Shown here piece after piece: positions 26,054 to 34,978 of a DNA stretch of 64,000 nt (the first letter of the stretch is position 1; each line of letters opens with the position of its first letter). The notes beneath the pieces are model-generated. The model did not search any database. It was not told where the DNA came from and saw only the letters and a list, made by a program, of their open reading frames with translations. This stretch comes from Rhizobium bangladeshense (GTDB taxonomy: Bacteria; Pseudomonadota; Alphaproteobacteria; Rhizobiales; Rhizobiaceae). The translations under genes were made by a program, and so were the position numbers. The DNA is taken from positions 1 to 64,000 of the forward strand of contig NZ_LYPL01000019.1 of assembly GCF_001662075.1 (NCBI RefSeq), given 5' to 3'.

Positions 26054-27100
26054 TCAATCCGTGCGCCTCCCCGTCCTGCTGTTGAAGGGGTGCATCTGAT
26101 CGACGCGGGCGAAGACGTCGATCTTGGCGGCCTCGGCAAAATCCGGCCGCCCCTGAACCGTCAGGACGACCGTCTGCTGGCCCTCGCCCAATCTGACATG
26201 CAGGTGGCTTTCCCCGCCGATCGGCTCGAGCAATTCGACGATCGCACTGAAGCGGATGGAGGGGTCGGCGGGCTTCTCGATGTGCAGCGCATCCGGCCGA
26301 AGCCCGACCACATCCGTCCCCGCAGGCAGGGCGAGGCTTCGCCCCGCCTCGACCGCATTGAGCACCTCGACCGGCACCAGGTTCATCGGCGGGGAGCCGA
26401 TGAAGCCGGCAACGAACAAGCTGGCCGGGCGGTCGTAGACCTCCACGGGCGTTCCGACTTGTTCGACCAGCCCGCCATTCATGACGACGAGCCTGTCGGC
26501 AAGCGTCATGGCTTCGAGCTGATCATGGGTCACATAGATGCTGGTGGTCTTTAACCGGCGCTGCAGCCGGCGTATTTCGACACGCATTTGCACCCGCAGC
26601 TTGGCATCGAGATTAGACAGGGGCTCATCGAAAAGAAACGCAGCCGGCTCGCGGACGATGGCACGTCCCATCGCGACACGCTGGCGTTGCCCTCCCGACA
26701 ATTCGCGTGGCTTGCGGTCGAGCAGCGGTCCGATTTCGAGGATGTCGGCCGCTTCCTTGACGCGGCGATCGATTTCCGCGCGCGCCGTGCCACGGTTCTT
26801 CAAACCGTATTCCAGGTTTCCGCGAACCGTCATGTGCGGATAAAGCGCGTAGTTCTGGAAGACCATGGCGATGTCGCGCTCTGCCGGCTCTGCCTTGTTC
26901 ACGTTGCGGCCGGCAATCTCGACTTGCCCGTCGCTGATCGATTCCAATCCGGCAATCATGCGAAGCAAGGTTGATTTGCCACAGCCGGAAGGGCCGACGA
27001 GCACGATGAATTCGCCGTCTGCAACCGCCAGATTGATGCCGTTGACGGCGGGAACCGAACCATAGTTTTTCTTGACGTCGACAATATTGATCGTGGCCAT
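26054..27100 (-). CDS. ugpC: Glycerol-3-phosphate ABC importer ATPase UgpC
   Basis: The 348-residue ATPase belongs to the MalK/UgpC group: Walker A GPSGCGKST, signature LSGGQRQRVAMGRAIVREP, Walker B FLFDEPLSNLDAKLR, followed by a C-terminal TOBE regulatory domain (about residues 235-345). A longer open frame extends to 27223, but ATG at 27100 gives the family N-terminus MATINIVDVKKNYG. It lies one base after the ugpE stop. Energises uptake of sn-glycerol-3-phosphate and glycerophosphodiesters. Confidence 0.9.
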   Translation of the reverse strand: MATINIVDVKKNYGSVPAVNGINLAVADGEFIVLVGPSGCGKSTLLRMIAGLESISDGQVEIAGRNVNKAEPAERDIAMVFQNYALYPHMTVRGNLEYGLKNRGTARAEIDRRVKEAADILEIGPLLDRKPRELSGGQRQRVAMGRAIVREPAAFLFDEPLSNLDAKLRVQMRVEIRRLQRRLKTTSIYVTHDQLEAMTLADRLVVMNGGLVEQVGTPVEVYDRPASLFVAGFIGSPPMNLVPVEVLNAVEAGRSLALPAGTDVVGLRPDALHIEKPADPSIRFSAIVELLEPIGGESHLHVRLGEGQQTVVLTVQGRPDFAEAAKIDVFARVDQMHPFNSRTGRRTD

Positions 27101-27101
27101 T

Positions 27102-27950
27102 TCATTTCTCCGTTTCGACCAGGCCTTTGACGAAAAGGCGTTGCATGGCGACGATGACGAGGACGGGCGGCAAAGCGGCCAGGATGACGGCCGCCATGAC
27201 GAGATTCCATCTCGGCTCGGCATCCGCGACGGCCGCCATGCGCTGGATACCCATCACGACGGTGTAGAGGCTCTGATCGGTGGTGACGATCAGCGGCCAC
27301 AGATACTGGTTCCAACCGAGCACGAACAGGATGATGAACAGCGCCGCGATATTGGTCACCGACAGCGGCAGCAGGATGTCGCGGAAGAATTTCAGTGGTC
27401 CTGCGCCATCGACGCGCGCCGCCTCCATCAGTTCCTCGGGAACGGTGAGGAAAAACTGGCGGAACAGGAAGGTGGCGGTTGCCGATGCGATCAGCGGAAT
27501 AATGAGCCCGCCATAATTGTTCAGCATTCCGAGGTCGGCGACCACCTTGTAGGTCGGTACGATACGGACCTCGACCGGCAACATCAGCGTGATGAAGATC
27601 ATCCAGAAGGCGAGCGTGCGAAAGGGAAACCGGAAATAGACGATGGCGAAGGCGGAGAGAATGGAAATGGCAATCTTACCAACCGCGACACCGACCGCCA
27701 TGATCAACGAGTTGATCATCATCGGCCCGATCGGCGGCGCACCGGAACTTGTCATTCCCGAGGACAGCATGGTCGAATAGTTTTCGATGAGGTGCGGTCC
27801 CGGCACCAGCGGTACGACGCCGGACAGAAAGTCGTTCGGACCGTGGCTCGATGCGATGAAGGCGATATAGACGGGGAAGACCACCATGGTGACGCCGACG
27901 ATCAGGACGATGTGTGCCAGGACATTCAGGAAAGGACGATTTTCAACCAC
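27102..27950 (-). CDS. ugpE: Glycerol-3-phosphate ABC importer permease UgpE
   Basis: The 282-residue inner-membrane protein has six predicted helices and the BPD_transp_1 EAA motif EELMEAARVDGAGPLKFF at about residues 180-197, where it docks on UgpC. Its position between ugpA and ugpC and the clearly UgpB-like binding protein support the assignment within the carbohydrate-type (CUT1) importers. Confidence 0.9.
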   Translation of the reverse strand: MVENRPFLNVLAHIVLIVGVTMVVFPVYIAFIASSHGPNDFLSGVVPLVPGPHLIENYSTMLSSGMTSSGAPPIGPMMINSLIMAVGVAVGKIAISILSAFAIVYFRFPFRTLAFWMIFITLMLPVEVRIVPTYKVVADLGMLNNYGGLIIPLIASATATFLFRQFFLTVPEELMEAARVDGAGPLKFFRDILLPLSVTNIAALFIILFVLGWNQYLWPLIVTTDQSLYTVVMGIQRMAAVADAEPRWNLVMAAVILAALPPVLVIVAMQRLFVKGLVETEK

Positions 27951-27962
27951 CTTTGACGCTCC

Positions 27963-28847
27963 TCAATATTGCACGCGGCGTTCGACGAAGCGGAACTGGA
28001 TCGCGGTCAGAGCAATCACGATGATCATCAGTATGACCGACTGCGCCGCCGAGGAGCCCAGGTTGAGGCCGATGAAGCCGTCGAAATAGACCTTGTAGAC
28101 GAGAATTTCCGTGGCGCGCGCCGGTCCGCCCTGCGTCGTCGCATGAACGATGCCGAAGGTATCGAACATCGCGTAAACGATGTTGATGACGACCAGATAG
28201 AAGGTGGTCGGGGAGATCAAAGGAAAGACGATTGTCCAGAAACGCTTCACCGGCCCGGCGCCGTCGATGGCGCCTGCTTCCTGAAGCGAGCGCGGCACGG
28301 ATTGCAGCGCGGCCAGGAAGAACAGAAAGTTATAGGAAATCTGTTTCCACGTGGCGGCGATGACGATCAGGACCATCGCATCGTTCGGGTTGATCAGATG
28401 GTTCCAGCTGATTCCCATGCTGCGCAGCATATAGGCGACGATGCCGATCGAGGGGTTGAACATGAACCACCAGAGAATGCCGGCGATCGCAGGCGCGACG
28501 GCATAGGGCCAGATCAGCAAGGTCGAATAGACGCGGGATGCCCGCAGCACTCGCATGGCTGCGGCTGCCAGAATAAGGGCAATCGCCGTCGACAAGACCG
28601 TCACCAGAACGGCAAAGACCAGGGTGTGGCCAAAGGCGTCCATATAGAGCGGATCAGCAAAGAGCCGGCGATAGTTTTGGAACCAGACGAAGTTCGTTTT
28701 GAAACCGAAGGCATCCTGGCGAAGGAACGACTGCCAGAAGGCGGTTGCGGCGGGCCACAGGAAGAAGACCACCGTTATTAGAATCTGGGGAGCAATAAGC
28801 AGATAAGGCAAGATCTTATTGGGAAAGACGGTCCGTTTGGTTTGCAT
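27963..28847 (-). CDS. ugpA: Glycerol-3-phosphate ABC importer permease UgpA
   Basis: The 294-residue permease has six predicted helices and the EAA loop RSLQEAGAIDGAGPVKRFW at about residues 195-213. It pairs with UgpE to form the channel. The gene is 61 bases after ugpB and 12 bases before ugpE. N-terminus LPYLLIAPQ is typical of UgpA/MalF-like CUT1 permeases without the extra MalF periplasmic domain. Confidence 0.9.
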   Translation of the reverse strand: MQTKRTVFPNKILPYLLIAPQILITVVFFLWPAATAFWQSFLRQDAFGFKTNFVWFQNYRRLFADPLYMDAFGHTLVFAVLVTVLSTAIALILAAAAMRVLRASRVYSTLLIWPYAVAPAIAGILWWFMFNPSIGIVAYMLRSMGISWNHLINPNDAMVLIVIAATWKQISYNFLFFLAALQSVPRSLQEAGAIDGAGPVKRFWTIVFPLISPTTFYLVVINIVYAMFDTFGIVHATTQGGPARATEILVYKVYFDGFIGLNLGSSAAQSVILMIIVIALTAIQFRFVERRVQY

Positions 28848-28908
28848 GGGCCCTCACTGACTGACGGAGAGGCAGGGGGCCGGCTACCGCCCCCCTGCCC
28901 GGGAGCCC

Positions 28909-30231
28909 TCAATTGGCGGATTGGAAATCGCGAAGCTGCTCGTTGCCGCGCGCGACAACGGAATCAAGCGCTTCCTTCGCAGTTTTCTTGCCGCCCATCA
29001 GTGCCGCGAATTCATCATCGATGATGCCGCGAACCTGCACGTAATTGCCGAAGCGGATACCCTTGGAATTTTCAGTCGGCGCGACCCGCGTCAACTGCTT
29101 GATGCCGACATCTGCGCCAGGATTCTTTTCATAAAATCCCTGCTCCTGGCTCAGCTTGTAGGCAGCCTCGGTGATCGGCAAATAGCCGGAGAACTGATGC
29201 CAGTCGGCCTGAACTTCCGGCTTCTGCAGATAGGTGTAGAACTTTGCCACACCCTTATATTCTTCCTCCGGACGACCCTTCAGCGTCCAAAGCGTGGCGC
29301 CGCCGATGATCGAATTGAGCGGCTGCGCGATGACATCGTCATAATAGGGAAGCGGTGCGAAGCCGACCTTGAAATTTTTGGCATTGTTGATGACGCCGGC
29401 ACGGCCGGCCGACGAGTTCATATACATCGCGCATTCCTGCGAATAGAACATCGGAGGGGCATTATCGCCGCCCACAGGTCCGCCGAATTTGAAGAGGCCT
29501 TCATCCTGCCACTTCTTCAGGTTCCCCCAGTGGCGGATCGTCAGATCGTTGTTGAAGGTAAATTCCGCGTCCAGGCCGCCGAAGCCGTTTGCCTTGGTGG
29601 AGTAAGGCTTGTCGTGCAGGGCGTTGAGATTTTCGGTTTGCACCCACGAGATCCAGCCGCTTGTAAACCCGCATTTGGCAGCGCCGGACTTCATGATCGT
29701 GCGCGAGAAGGCTTCCACGTCGGCCCAGGTTTTCGGCGGCGTCTCCGAATCAAGCCCGGCTTTCTTGAACACGTCCTTGTTGTAATACAGGATCGGCGTG
29801 GAGGAGTTGAAAGGCAGAGACAAGACATTGCCGCTAGTGTCCGAGTAGTAGCCCACAACAGGCGCAATGAACTTGTTTTGATCCCAAGGTTCGCCTTCAT
29901 CCTTCATCAACTGGTACACGGGATAAATGGCGCCCTGGGCCGCCATCATCGTGCCGGTGCCGACTTCATAAACCTGGACGATGGCGGGCTGCTGGTTGGC
30001 CCGGAAGGCAGCGATGGCGCCCGTCAGCGTCTCATCGTAATTGCCCTTGAAAACCGGAACGATTTCATAATCGGACTGGGACGCGTTGAACCCCTTGGCG
30101 ATTTGCTCCAGCTTCGCGCCGTTCTCGCCGCCCATTGCATGCCACCATTGGATCTTCGTGGCGGCCATTGCTGGCGCAGACAACGACAGGCTGGTCAGTC
30201 CTGCGGTCAGGAAAAAAGCGATCTTATTCAT
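28909..30231 (-). CDS. ugpB: Glycerol-3-phosphate-binding periplasmic protein UgpB
   Basis: The 440-residue precursor has a Sec signal peptide (to about residue 24, APAMAA) and strong UgpB features: WWHAMGGENG, VPVFKGNYDETL, VQVYEVGTGTMMAA, LPFNSSTPILYYNKD, and GFYEKNPGADVGIKQL near the C-terminus. These blocks line the glycerol-3-phosphate site in E. coli UgpB. ATG at 30231 has GGGAGTGACC ahead and is preferred to an upstream in-frame codon at 30243. First gene of the operon ugpBAEC-GDPD-deoR-HAD. Confidence 0.93.
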   Translation of the reverse strand: MNKIAFFLTAGLTSLSLSAPAMAATKIQWWHAMGGENGAKLEQIAKGFNASQSDYEIVPVFKGNYDETLTGAIAAFRANQQPAIVQVYEVGTGTMMAAQGAIYPVYQLMKDEGEPWDQNKFIAPVVGYYSDTSGNVLSLPFNSSTPILYYNKDVFKKAGLDSETPPKTWADVEAFSRTIMKSGAAKCGFTSGWISWVQTENLNALHDKPYSTKANGFGGLDAEFTFNNDLTIRHWGNLKKWQDEGLFKFGGPVGGDNAPPMFYSQECAMYMNSSAGRAGVINNAKNFKVGFAPLPYYDDVIAQPLNSIIGGATLWTLKGRPEEEYKGVAKFYTYLQKPEVQADWHQFSGYLPITEAAYKLSQEQGFYEKNPGADVGIKQLTRVAPTENSKGIRFGNYVQVRGIIDDEFAALMGGKKTAKEALDSVVARGNEQLRDFQSAN

Positions 30232-30318
30232 GGTCACTCCCACTTTCTCTCGGTCCGCAGCCTCCCGCTCCAGACGCGCGGCAATGGTAGCAGCGGAGTT
30301 TCACATTGCAATAACGGA

Positions 30319-30334
30319 ATGTTCAAATGAACAT
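30319..30334. promoter_or_regulatory. Palindromic operator candidate upstream of ugpB
   Basis: ATGTTCA-AA-TGAACAT is a palindrome with seven-base arms, 88 bases upstream of the ugpB start. On the minus strand its right arm supplies a TTGAAC that could serve as a -35 element. A second near-identical copy lies at 30436-30449. The spacing and the operon-encoded DeoR regulator suggest repressor binding. The regulator-site link is inferred. Confidence 0.5.
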
Positions 30335-30435
30335 AGCGAGTACTCCGCCCACTGAGCACGGAACAGCTTCTCAGTGTGATAGCGTGATCGGCATGGCCGG
30401 GTGTTCGCCGTCAGCCGCTCAAATGCACAGATACA

Positions 30436-30449
30436 ATGTTCAAATGAAC
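30436..30449. promoter_or_regulatory. Second copy of the ATGTTCAAATGAAC palindrome
   Basis: Fourteen bases are identical to the core of the site at 30319-30334, 117 bases away. Flanks differ (ACA before and GTC after), so the conservation is confined to the dyad. Two such sites upstream of a DeoR-regulated operon could allow looping. Confidence 0.4.
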
Positions 30450-30498
30450 GTCTTGTGTCAGTTGGCGGAAAAATATCTGTCGAGGAGGCAGAAATTTC

Positions 30499-31015
30499 CC
30501 GCAGCAACGAGCGCTGGCCCGCGTCAGGACAAGACGGCCGACGCTCTTCGTCTGTGACGAGCCGGTCTCGGCCCTCGACGTCTCGGTCCAGGCGCAGGTC
30601 GTCAATCTGCTCGACAGGCTGAGGCGCGAGCGCAATTTGGCGATGTTGTTCGTCGCCCATGATCTTGCCGTCGTGCGGCATGTCTCGGTGATGGTCATGT
30701 ATCTCGGCAAAACCATTGAAACAGGACCCAAACACTCGATCTTCAGCGCGCCGGCCCATCCCTACACGCAGAACCTGATATCGGCGGTCCCGACACCGGA
30801 TCTGCGGCTTCGCGGACATCGCAAGCGCATCGTGCTGAAAGGCGATCTGCCGAGCCCCGTCGATCCGCCGAGCGGATGCCGTTTTCGAACCGCTGCTGGA
30901 AGGCGATATCGATCTGCGCGGAACAGGAGCCGGCCTTGAAGAACCGGACGGCAGCGCCCGGACTGCTGACCGCCTGCCATCACGCCGGTCCGGGTTTTTT
31001 CCACGACCGCCGTCT
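30499..31015 (+). pseudogene. Broken 3' part of an oligopeptide/dipeptide ABC ATPase (OppF/DppF type)
   Basis: From about 30499 a frame without a start reads the end of an ABC signature (QQRALAR), Walker B FVCDEPVSALDVS, the H-loop FVAHDLAVVRH, YLGKTIETGP and the C-terminal HPYTQNLISAVPTP oligopeptide-ABC tail. The frame then shifts near 30890-30900: continuation CAEQEPALKN (part of the conserved cysteine-rich tail) is found in another frame. The N-terminal half with Walker A is missing. It is therefore a truncated and frameshifted remnant, not a working ATPase. Confidence 0.8.
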
Positions 31016-31077
31016 AAACTCGCCGGAGCGGCCAGGCGTCTCCTGCGAGGAAACCATGTCCATGCCGGTCACCGTAG

Positions 31078-31584
31078 CTACAGAGCCAAAGTAAGAAGCG
31101 CGGCGAAAACCATGAGGACGCCGTAAGGTATCTTCCGGCTCCTCCGAATTTCCTCGATGCGCATGAAAAAGGCGAGATGTGCGACCCGCAGCGGAACCGG
31201 CAGCCGCAGGACCAGCAGCGTCACGATGCCGAGGACGAGAAGCAAGAACGAAAACGGCAGCATTCCGTGCCATCCGACAAAAAGGCCGATCGGCAGGAAA
31301 AGCTTGGCGTCTCCTGCGCCAAACAGCCGGAACGCCCACAGCACCACGCCAAGCATAAACATCAGCAGACCGGCCCCGACGTCGCCGCCAATTCCGCTTG
31401 AAGCAAACAGCGCAGCGCCGACATCCTCGGAGCCAAGCATCACGGCCACCGCGCGCAGTGCATAAAGTGTCACGAGCGCAAGCACGATTGTGTTGGGGAT
31501 CTTCCAGGTGCGGAAATCGGTCCAGGCGGCATAGAGAAAAAGTAATACTGATAGTGAGTTAATAAAAACAGCCATTTGCAACAT
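31078..31584 (-). CDS. cpaA: Prepilin peptidase CpaA/TadV (A24 family)
   Basis: The 168-residue inner-membrane aspartic protease has the two A24 catalytic aspartates in AAWTDFRTWKIPN (about residue 23) and FGAGDAKLF (GxGD, about residue 93), plus about five hydrophobic segments. It should cleave the Flp prepilin and TadE-like pseudopilins at the G/X-E leader. ATG at 31584 has AAAAGG nine bases ahead; an in-frame TTG at 31593 is less likely. It is transcribed divergently from the pilin gene, 260 bases away. Confidence 0.88.
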   Translation of the reverse strand: MLQMAVFINSLSVLLFLYAAWTDFRTWKIPNTIVLALVTLYALRAVAVMLGSEDVGAALFASSGIGGDVGAGLLMFMLGVVLWAFRLFGAGDAKLFLPIGLFVGWHGMLPFSFLLLVLGIVTLLVLRLPVPLRVAHLAFFMRIEEIRRSRKIPYGVLMVFAALLTLAL

Positions 31585-31844
31585 AGGAATCAACCTTTTG
31601 GGCTACGATTAGCTACCACGTAACTTCGATTTTCACTCAACTCCTCCGAAATCAGCCTGTTTTTACGACCGATCCCTGGGCTTTCGTCTTAACCATAAGT
31701 ATAAATCTCAATTCGAGCGGGTATAAAACAATTGACTAAATTAGAATTAACAGATTATTAATATTCCCAGTCGAAGAGGCGGTCTCGACGACAAGGTGGC
31801 CGGGGGGATTTACGGCGCACAACTTACCTGGGAGGTAATTCTCG

Positions 31845-32039
31845 ATGAAAGCATTTGTAAACAGCGTACGCGCTTTCGCGCGGGAAGAAGATGGGGTCGC
31901 ACTCACGGAATACCTCATTCTGCTTGCCTTGCTGGTTGGCGGCGTGATCACGGCGGTGACGTTGGCCGGCACCAATCTGGCTGCCGTTTGGACGGCATGG
32001 GCAGGATGGTTCACAACCGAGCTGGCCGTCCCGGCCTGA
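31845..32039 (+). CDS. pilA: Flp-type IVb major pilin
   Basis: This 64-residue prepilin has a short basic leader ending at G17, then VALTEYLILLALLVGGVI: the glutamate at position +5 and the tyrosine after it are the Flp signature, followed by the hydrophobic spine. Cleavage is expected after EEDG by CpaA. A strong ribosome site GGGAGG lies nine bases before the ATG. A 14-base-pair hairpin directly after the gene probably lets it be expressed above the downstream assembly genes. Confidence 0.93.
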   Translation: MKAFVNSVRAFAREEDGVALTEYLILLALLVGGVITAVTLAGTNLAAVWTAWAGWFTTELAVPA

Positions 32040-32052
32040 TATTGGGGCTCGA

Positions 32053-32086
32053 AGAAGGGAGGGGTTTTTGTTAACCCCTCTCTTCT
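32053..32086 (+). terminator. Strong hairpin between pilin and cpaB (attenuator or mRNA stabiliser)
   Basis: AGAAGGGAGGGGTT at 32053-32066 pairs with AACCCCTCTCTTCT at 32073-32086, giving a 14-base-pair stem with one G-U pair and a six-base loop. There is no clear uridine run after it, so it may be a partial terminator or a 3' stabiliser that raises pilin mRNA over cpaB onward. Confidence 0.7.
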
Positions 32087-32138
32087 AAATTAGCATCAAT
32101 GAATGGATGTATTCCGTTCAGTGTAGTGAGTAACCGTG

Positions 32139-33056
32139 ATGCGTTCTTCAACGATTTTAAGCCTCGTCATTGCGTTTGTGCTCGCGGCAGCAGCAGTCTT
32201 CGGTATGCGCGAGTATCTGTCCGATCAGAAGGCCCGGCTGCTGGCGATGAACGGCATGAAGGCCGAAGAACGGACCCTCGTCGTCGCCGCCAAGCCAATG
32301 CGCTTCGGCGACCGGATCCGATCCGAAAATCTCAGAGCCATTCCGTGGCCCTCCAATGAAACACCCGCAGGCTCGTTCGTCAGCATCGAGGCGGTCGTCG
32401 GCAACGATGCCCAGCCGCGTTATGCCATGGCGGCAATCGACCCTGGCGAGCCGGTGCTGTCCTCGAAAATCACCGGCACGGGCGAACGCGCCACGCTGTC
32501 AGCGGCGCTCGACCAGGGCATGAAGGCGGTCTCCATCCGCGTCAACGACGTGCTCGGCGTGGCCGGCTTTGTAAGGCCCTCCGATCGCGTCGACGTGCTT
32601 CTGACGCGAGTCGTGCGCGGACCGGCAGGCAACGATCAGACCTTCGTCGACGTTCTGCTGCAAGGGGTCAAGGTGTTGGCGGTGGACCAGACGGCAGACG
32701 AGCGCAAGGACGAGCCATCCGTCGTCAAAACCGTGACCTTCGAGGTCACGACCGATGAGGCGCAGCGCCTCACCCTCGGCTCCAGCATCGGCACGCTCTC
32801 GCTGGCGCTTCGCAATATCGCCTCCTCCTCTGTCGAGCAAACCCGGCCGATCACCGTCGCCGACCTCGGTGGCGGGGCGATGGCGACGGAATTAGGCAAG
32901 GATTTGGAAAAGAATAAGTTGCCAGAACCGGAAAAACAAGTGCAGATTGTGCAACAAAAGGTCGAGCCGGTGTTGCCGGTCGAGCCGAAGTGGGCGACAG
33001 TGGGCGTCTGGAACACGACCAAGCGCGAGGAGCACCGAGTCGGCCTGGTCCAGTGA
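32139..33056 (+). CDS. cpaB: Flp pilus assembly protein CpaB
   Basis: The 305-residue protein has an N-terminal membrane anchor (residues about 5-22), an SAF domain with VVAAKPMRFGDRIRSENLRAIPWP (about 48-71), and the RcpC/CpaB region RVNDVLGVAGFVRPSDRVDVLLTR. CpaB/RcpC sits at the periplasmic side of the secretin and helps build the outer-membrane channel. A GTG at 32136 directly precedes the ATG. The C-terminal 60 residues are a charged, Pro/Glu-rich extension. Confidence 0.9.
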   Translation: MRSSTILSLVIAFVLAAAAVFGMREYLSDQKARLLAMNGMKAEERTLVVAAKPMRFGDRIRSENLRAIPWPSNETPAGSFVSIEAVVGNDAQPRYAMAAIDPGEPVLSSKITGTGERATLSAALDQGMKAVSIRVNDVLGVAGFVRPSDRVDVLLTRVVRGPAGNDQTFVDVLLQGVKVLAVDQTADERKDEPSVVKTVTFEVTTDEAQRLTLGSSIGTLSLALRNIASSSVEQTRPITVADLGGGAMATELGKDLEKNKLPEPEKQVQIVQQKVEPVLPVEPKWATVGVWNTTKREEHRVGLVQ

Positions 33057-33110
33057 AATTTAGGCGGCAGCCGCACGTGCGGCTAGCCGAATGAGGGGGC
33101 TAAAGCAGGC

Positions 33111-34601
33111 ATGGCGAATGGCAAGAGAAGCATCGCAAGGACGAAAAGCCTTGCGGCACTAGCGGCAGTGTTTTCGGCCTGTGTGTGTTTAGGGCCTGGA
33201 TTTGCGGGCTCCGCCAGCGCACAGGAAAAGTCCGTCACGCTCGGCAAATCGGTCCAGCATGTGACGTTGCCTCCGAACGAGACGCTGACGCTCAATACCG
33301 GCCAGCCCTTCGGCGATCTCGTCATCGGCAGCGCCGACATGATCGACGTGGTGCCGCTTTCCGACCGGTCGCTGTTCATCCGCGGCAAGAAGAACGGCGC
33401 CACCAATATCTCGGTCTATGGCGACGACAAGTCGCTCCTCGGCGTCATCGACATCCGCGTCGCCAGCGATTTCAGCGAAGTCGCCTCCGCCATTCGCTCA
33501 GCAGCGCCTTCGGCCCGGGTCAGGGTGGTCAACTCCAACGATCGCATTCGCCTGGTGGGCGTGGTCCGGGACGGCATTGAATTGCAGCGGGTGCTGGAAA
33601 TCGCCCAGTCCTATTCCGACCAGCCGGTGCTGAACCAGTTGCGCGTCAGTGACAGCCAGCAGGTGATGCTCGAGGTCCGGATCATCGAAGCCTCGCGCCA
33701 GACGGGTCGTGACCTCGGGATTGGGTGGTCCGGGTACGGCAACAACAATCGTATCGGCAAGGCAACGACCAGCCAGGGCATCACCGTGAACGATGACGGC
33801 AACTTGGCCCGTACCCTCCTTGATCCCAAGGGCGCGGCAACAGGTATGCTGCCCTTCGGCCAGTTGATCGCCAAGGTGCTGGAAATCTCGGGCGGCCACA
33901 TCGACGTGGTCATCAACGCGCTCGAGCAGAAGGGGTTGGTGCGCCGTCTGGCTCAGCCGAACCTGATCGCCATGAGCGGCTCGACCGCCAGCTTCCATGC
34001 CGGTGGTGAAGTGCCGATCCTCAAGACGACGAATAACGGCTCGACGGTGGCCACCGAGACGGACTATCGCCCCTTCGGTGTGCGGCTGACCTTCAAGCCG
34101 GTCGTGCTCGACGACGGCGTCATCAATCTGGAGATCGAGCCTGAAGTTTCCGAGCTCGATCCGTCGATCAACGTCAACGGCAATCCGGGTTTCATCTCGC
34201 GCGCTGCCAGCACCACGGTCGCGCTTCGCGACGGCCAGAGCTTTGCCATGGCGGGCCTGCTGCAGTCGATCAATGCCAAGGACATCCAGCAAATGCCGGG
34301 CCTCGGGCAGATACCGATCCTCGGCGCACTGTTCCGTTCGACGAGTTTCCAGAAGAGGGAATCCGACCTCGTTATCGTCGTCACCCCGCACATTGTGCGA
34401 CCGGCCCGCCCGGGAGAGGATCTCTACAGTCCGCTCGATCAGACGCGTTCGTCCAACGACGTCGAGCTTTTCGCGCTCGGTGTCATGGAAGTCGACAAGG
34501 ACATGCTCCGACGCTTTCGCAATGGCGTAGGTGTGACTGGGCCTTACGGCCATCGTCTCGACCTGAACCAGGGAGGCAAAGTCGTTGTTACAAAACGCTA
34601 A
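33111..34601 (+). CDS. cpaC: Flp pilus secretin CpaC/RcpA
   Basis: The 496-residue outer-membrane secretin has a signal peptide ending at about ASAQ, a short N-terminal pilus-secretin domain (VTLPPNETLTLNTGQPFGDLVIG), a BON-like domain (about 110-180) and a C-terminal secretin barrel with the conserved GEVPIL, FGVRLTFKPVV and ESDLVIVVTPHIV segments. It forms the pore through which the pilus leaves. The following lipoprotein gene overlaps its end by 17 bases. Confidence 0.92.
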   Translation: MANGKRSIARTKSLAALAAVFSACVCLGPGFAGSASAQEKSVTLGKSVQHVTLPPNETLTLNTGQPFGDLVIGSADMIDVVPLSDRSLFIRGKKNGATNISVYGDDKSLLGVIDIRVASDFSEVASAIRSAAPSARVRVVNSNDRIRLVGVVRDGIELQRVLEIAQSYSDQPVLNQLRVSDSQQVMLEVRIIEASRQTGRDLGIGWSGYGNNNRIGKATTSQGITVNDDGNLARTLLDPKGAATGMLPFGQLIAKVLEISGGHIDVVINALEQKGLVRRLAQPNLIAMSGSTASFHAGGEVPILKTTNNGSTVATETDYRPFGVRLTFKPVVLDDGVINLEIEPEVSELDPSINVNGNPGFISRAASTTVALRDGQSFAMAGLLQSINAKDIQQMPGLGQIPILGALFRSTSFQKRESDLVIVVTPHIVRPARPGEDLYSPLDQTRSSNDVELFALGVMEVDKDMLRRFRNGVGVTGPYGHRLDLNQGGKVVVTKR

Positions 34602-34890
34602 GCGGGTCCTTCTCGTCCTTGCAGCCGCCGGCCTCGCTTCCGGCTGCGCCGACTACATGAACAATCGCGACTCGATCACCTTCGGGGTCGGCAATGCAGT
34701 GGAAGCAAACAAGGCCATCCATATCGAGGACCCGTTCCCGCCGGAAGCCCAGCGAACCCGAATCGCAAGCGACGGCAAGCTGATCCGCAGGGTGGTCACT
34801 CAGTATCAGAACGGCGGGGTTGGCGTTGTTCAGCCGTCGCCGGCCGCGGGGGCTAATGGGGCGTCCAACGGGGCGACCGTCAGCCAGTAG
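34585..34890 (+). CDS. Small Tad-locus lipoprotein (CpaD position)
   Basis: This 101-residue lipoprotein has a lipobox LASGC at about residues 17-21 and a conserved-looking RDSITFGVGNAVEANKAIHIEDPFP segment. It takes the place of CpaD, the pilotin-like lipoprotein of caulobacter Tad systems, but is about half its length. The start is TTG at 34585, supported by GGGAGG eight bases ahead; there is no usable ATG. It overlaps the end of cpaC, so the two are coupled. A role in secretin assembly is inferred from position. Confidence 0.75.
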   Translation: MLQNAKRVLLVLAAAGLASGCADYMNNRDSITFGVGNAVEANKAIHIEDPFPPEAQRTRIASDGKLIRRVVTQYQNGGVGVVQPSPAAGANGASNGATVSQ

Positions 34891-34978
34891 CTGGCGAAAG
34901 GCGTGAACGGCGGCAGCGCGCCGAAGGGGAAAATGCACGAAACGGGGGTCGTCACGGCAATAGCGCCGTGATGGGGGT

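Noticed and set aside
28921..30330. Long plus-strand frame opposite ugpB
   Set aside because: Antisense of a confidently identified UgpB.
33498..34553. Long minus-strand frame inside cpaC
   Set aside because: Antisense of the secretin gene; no motif.
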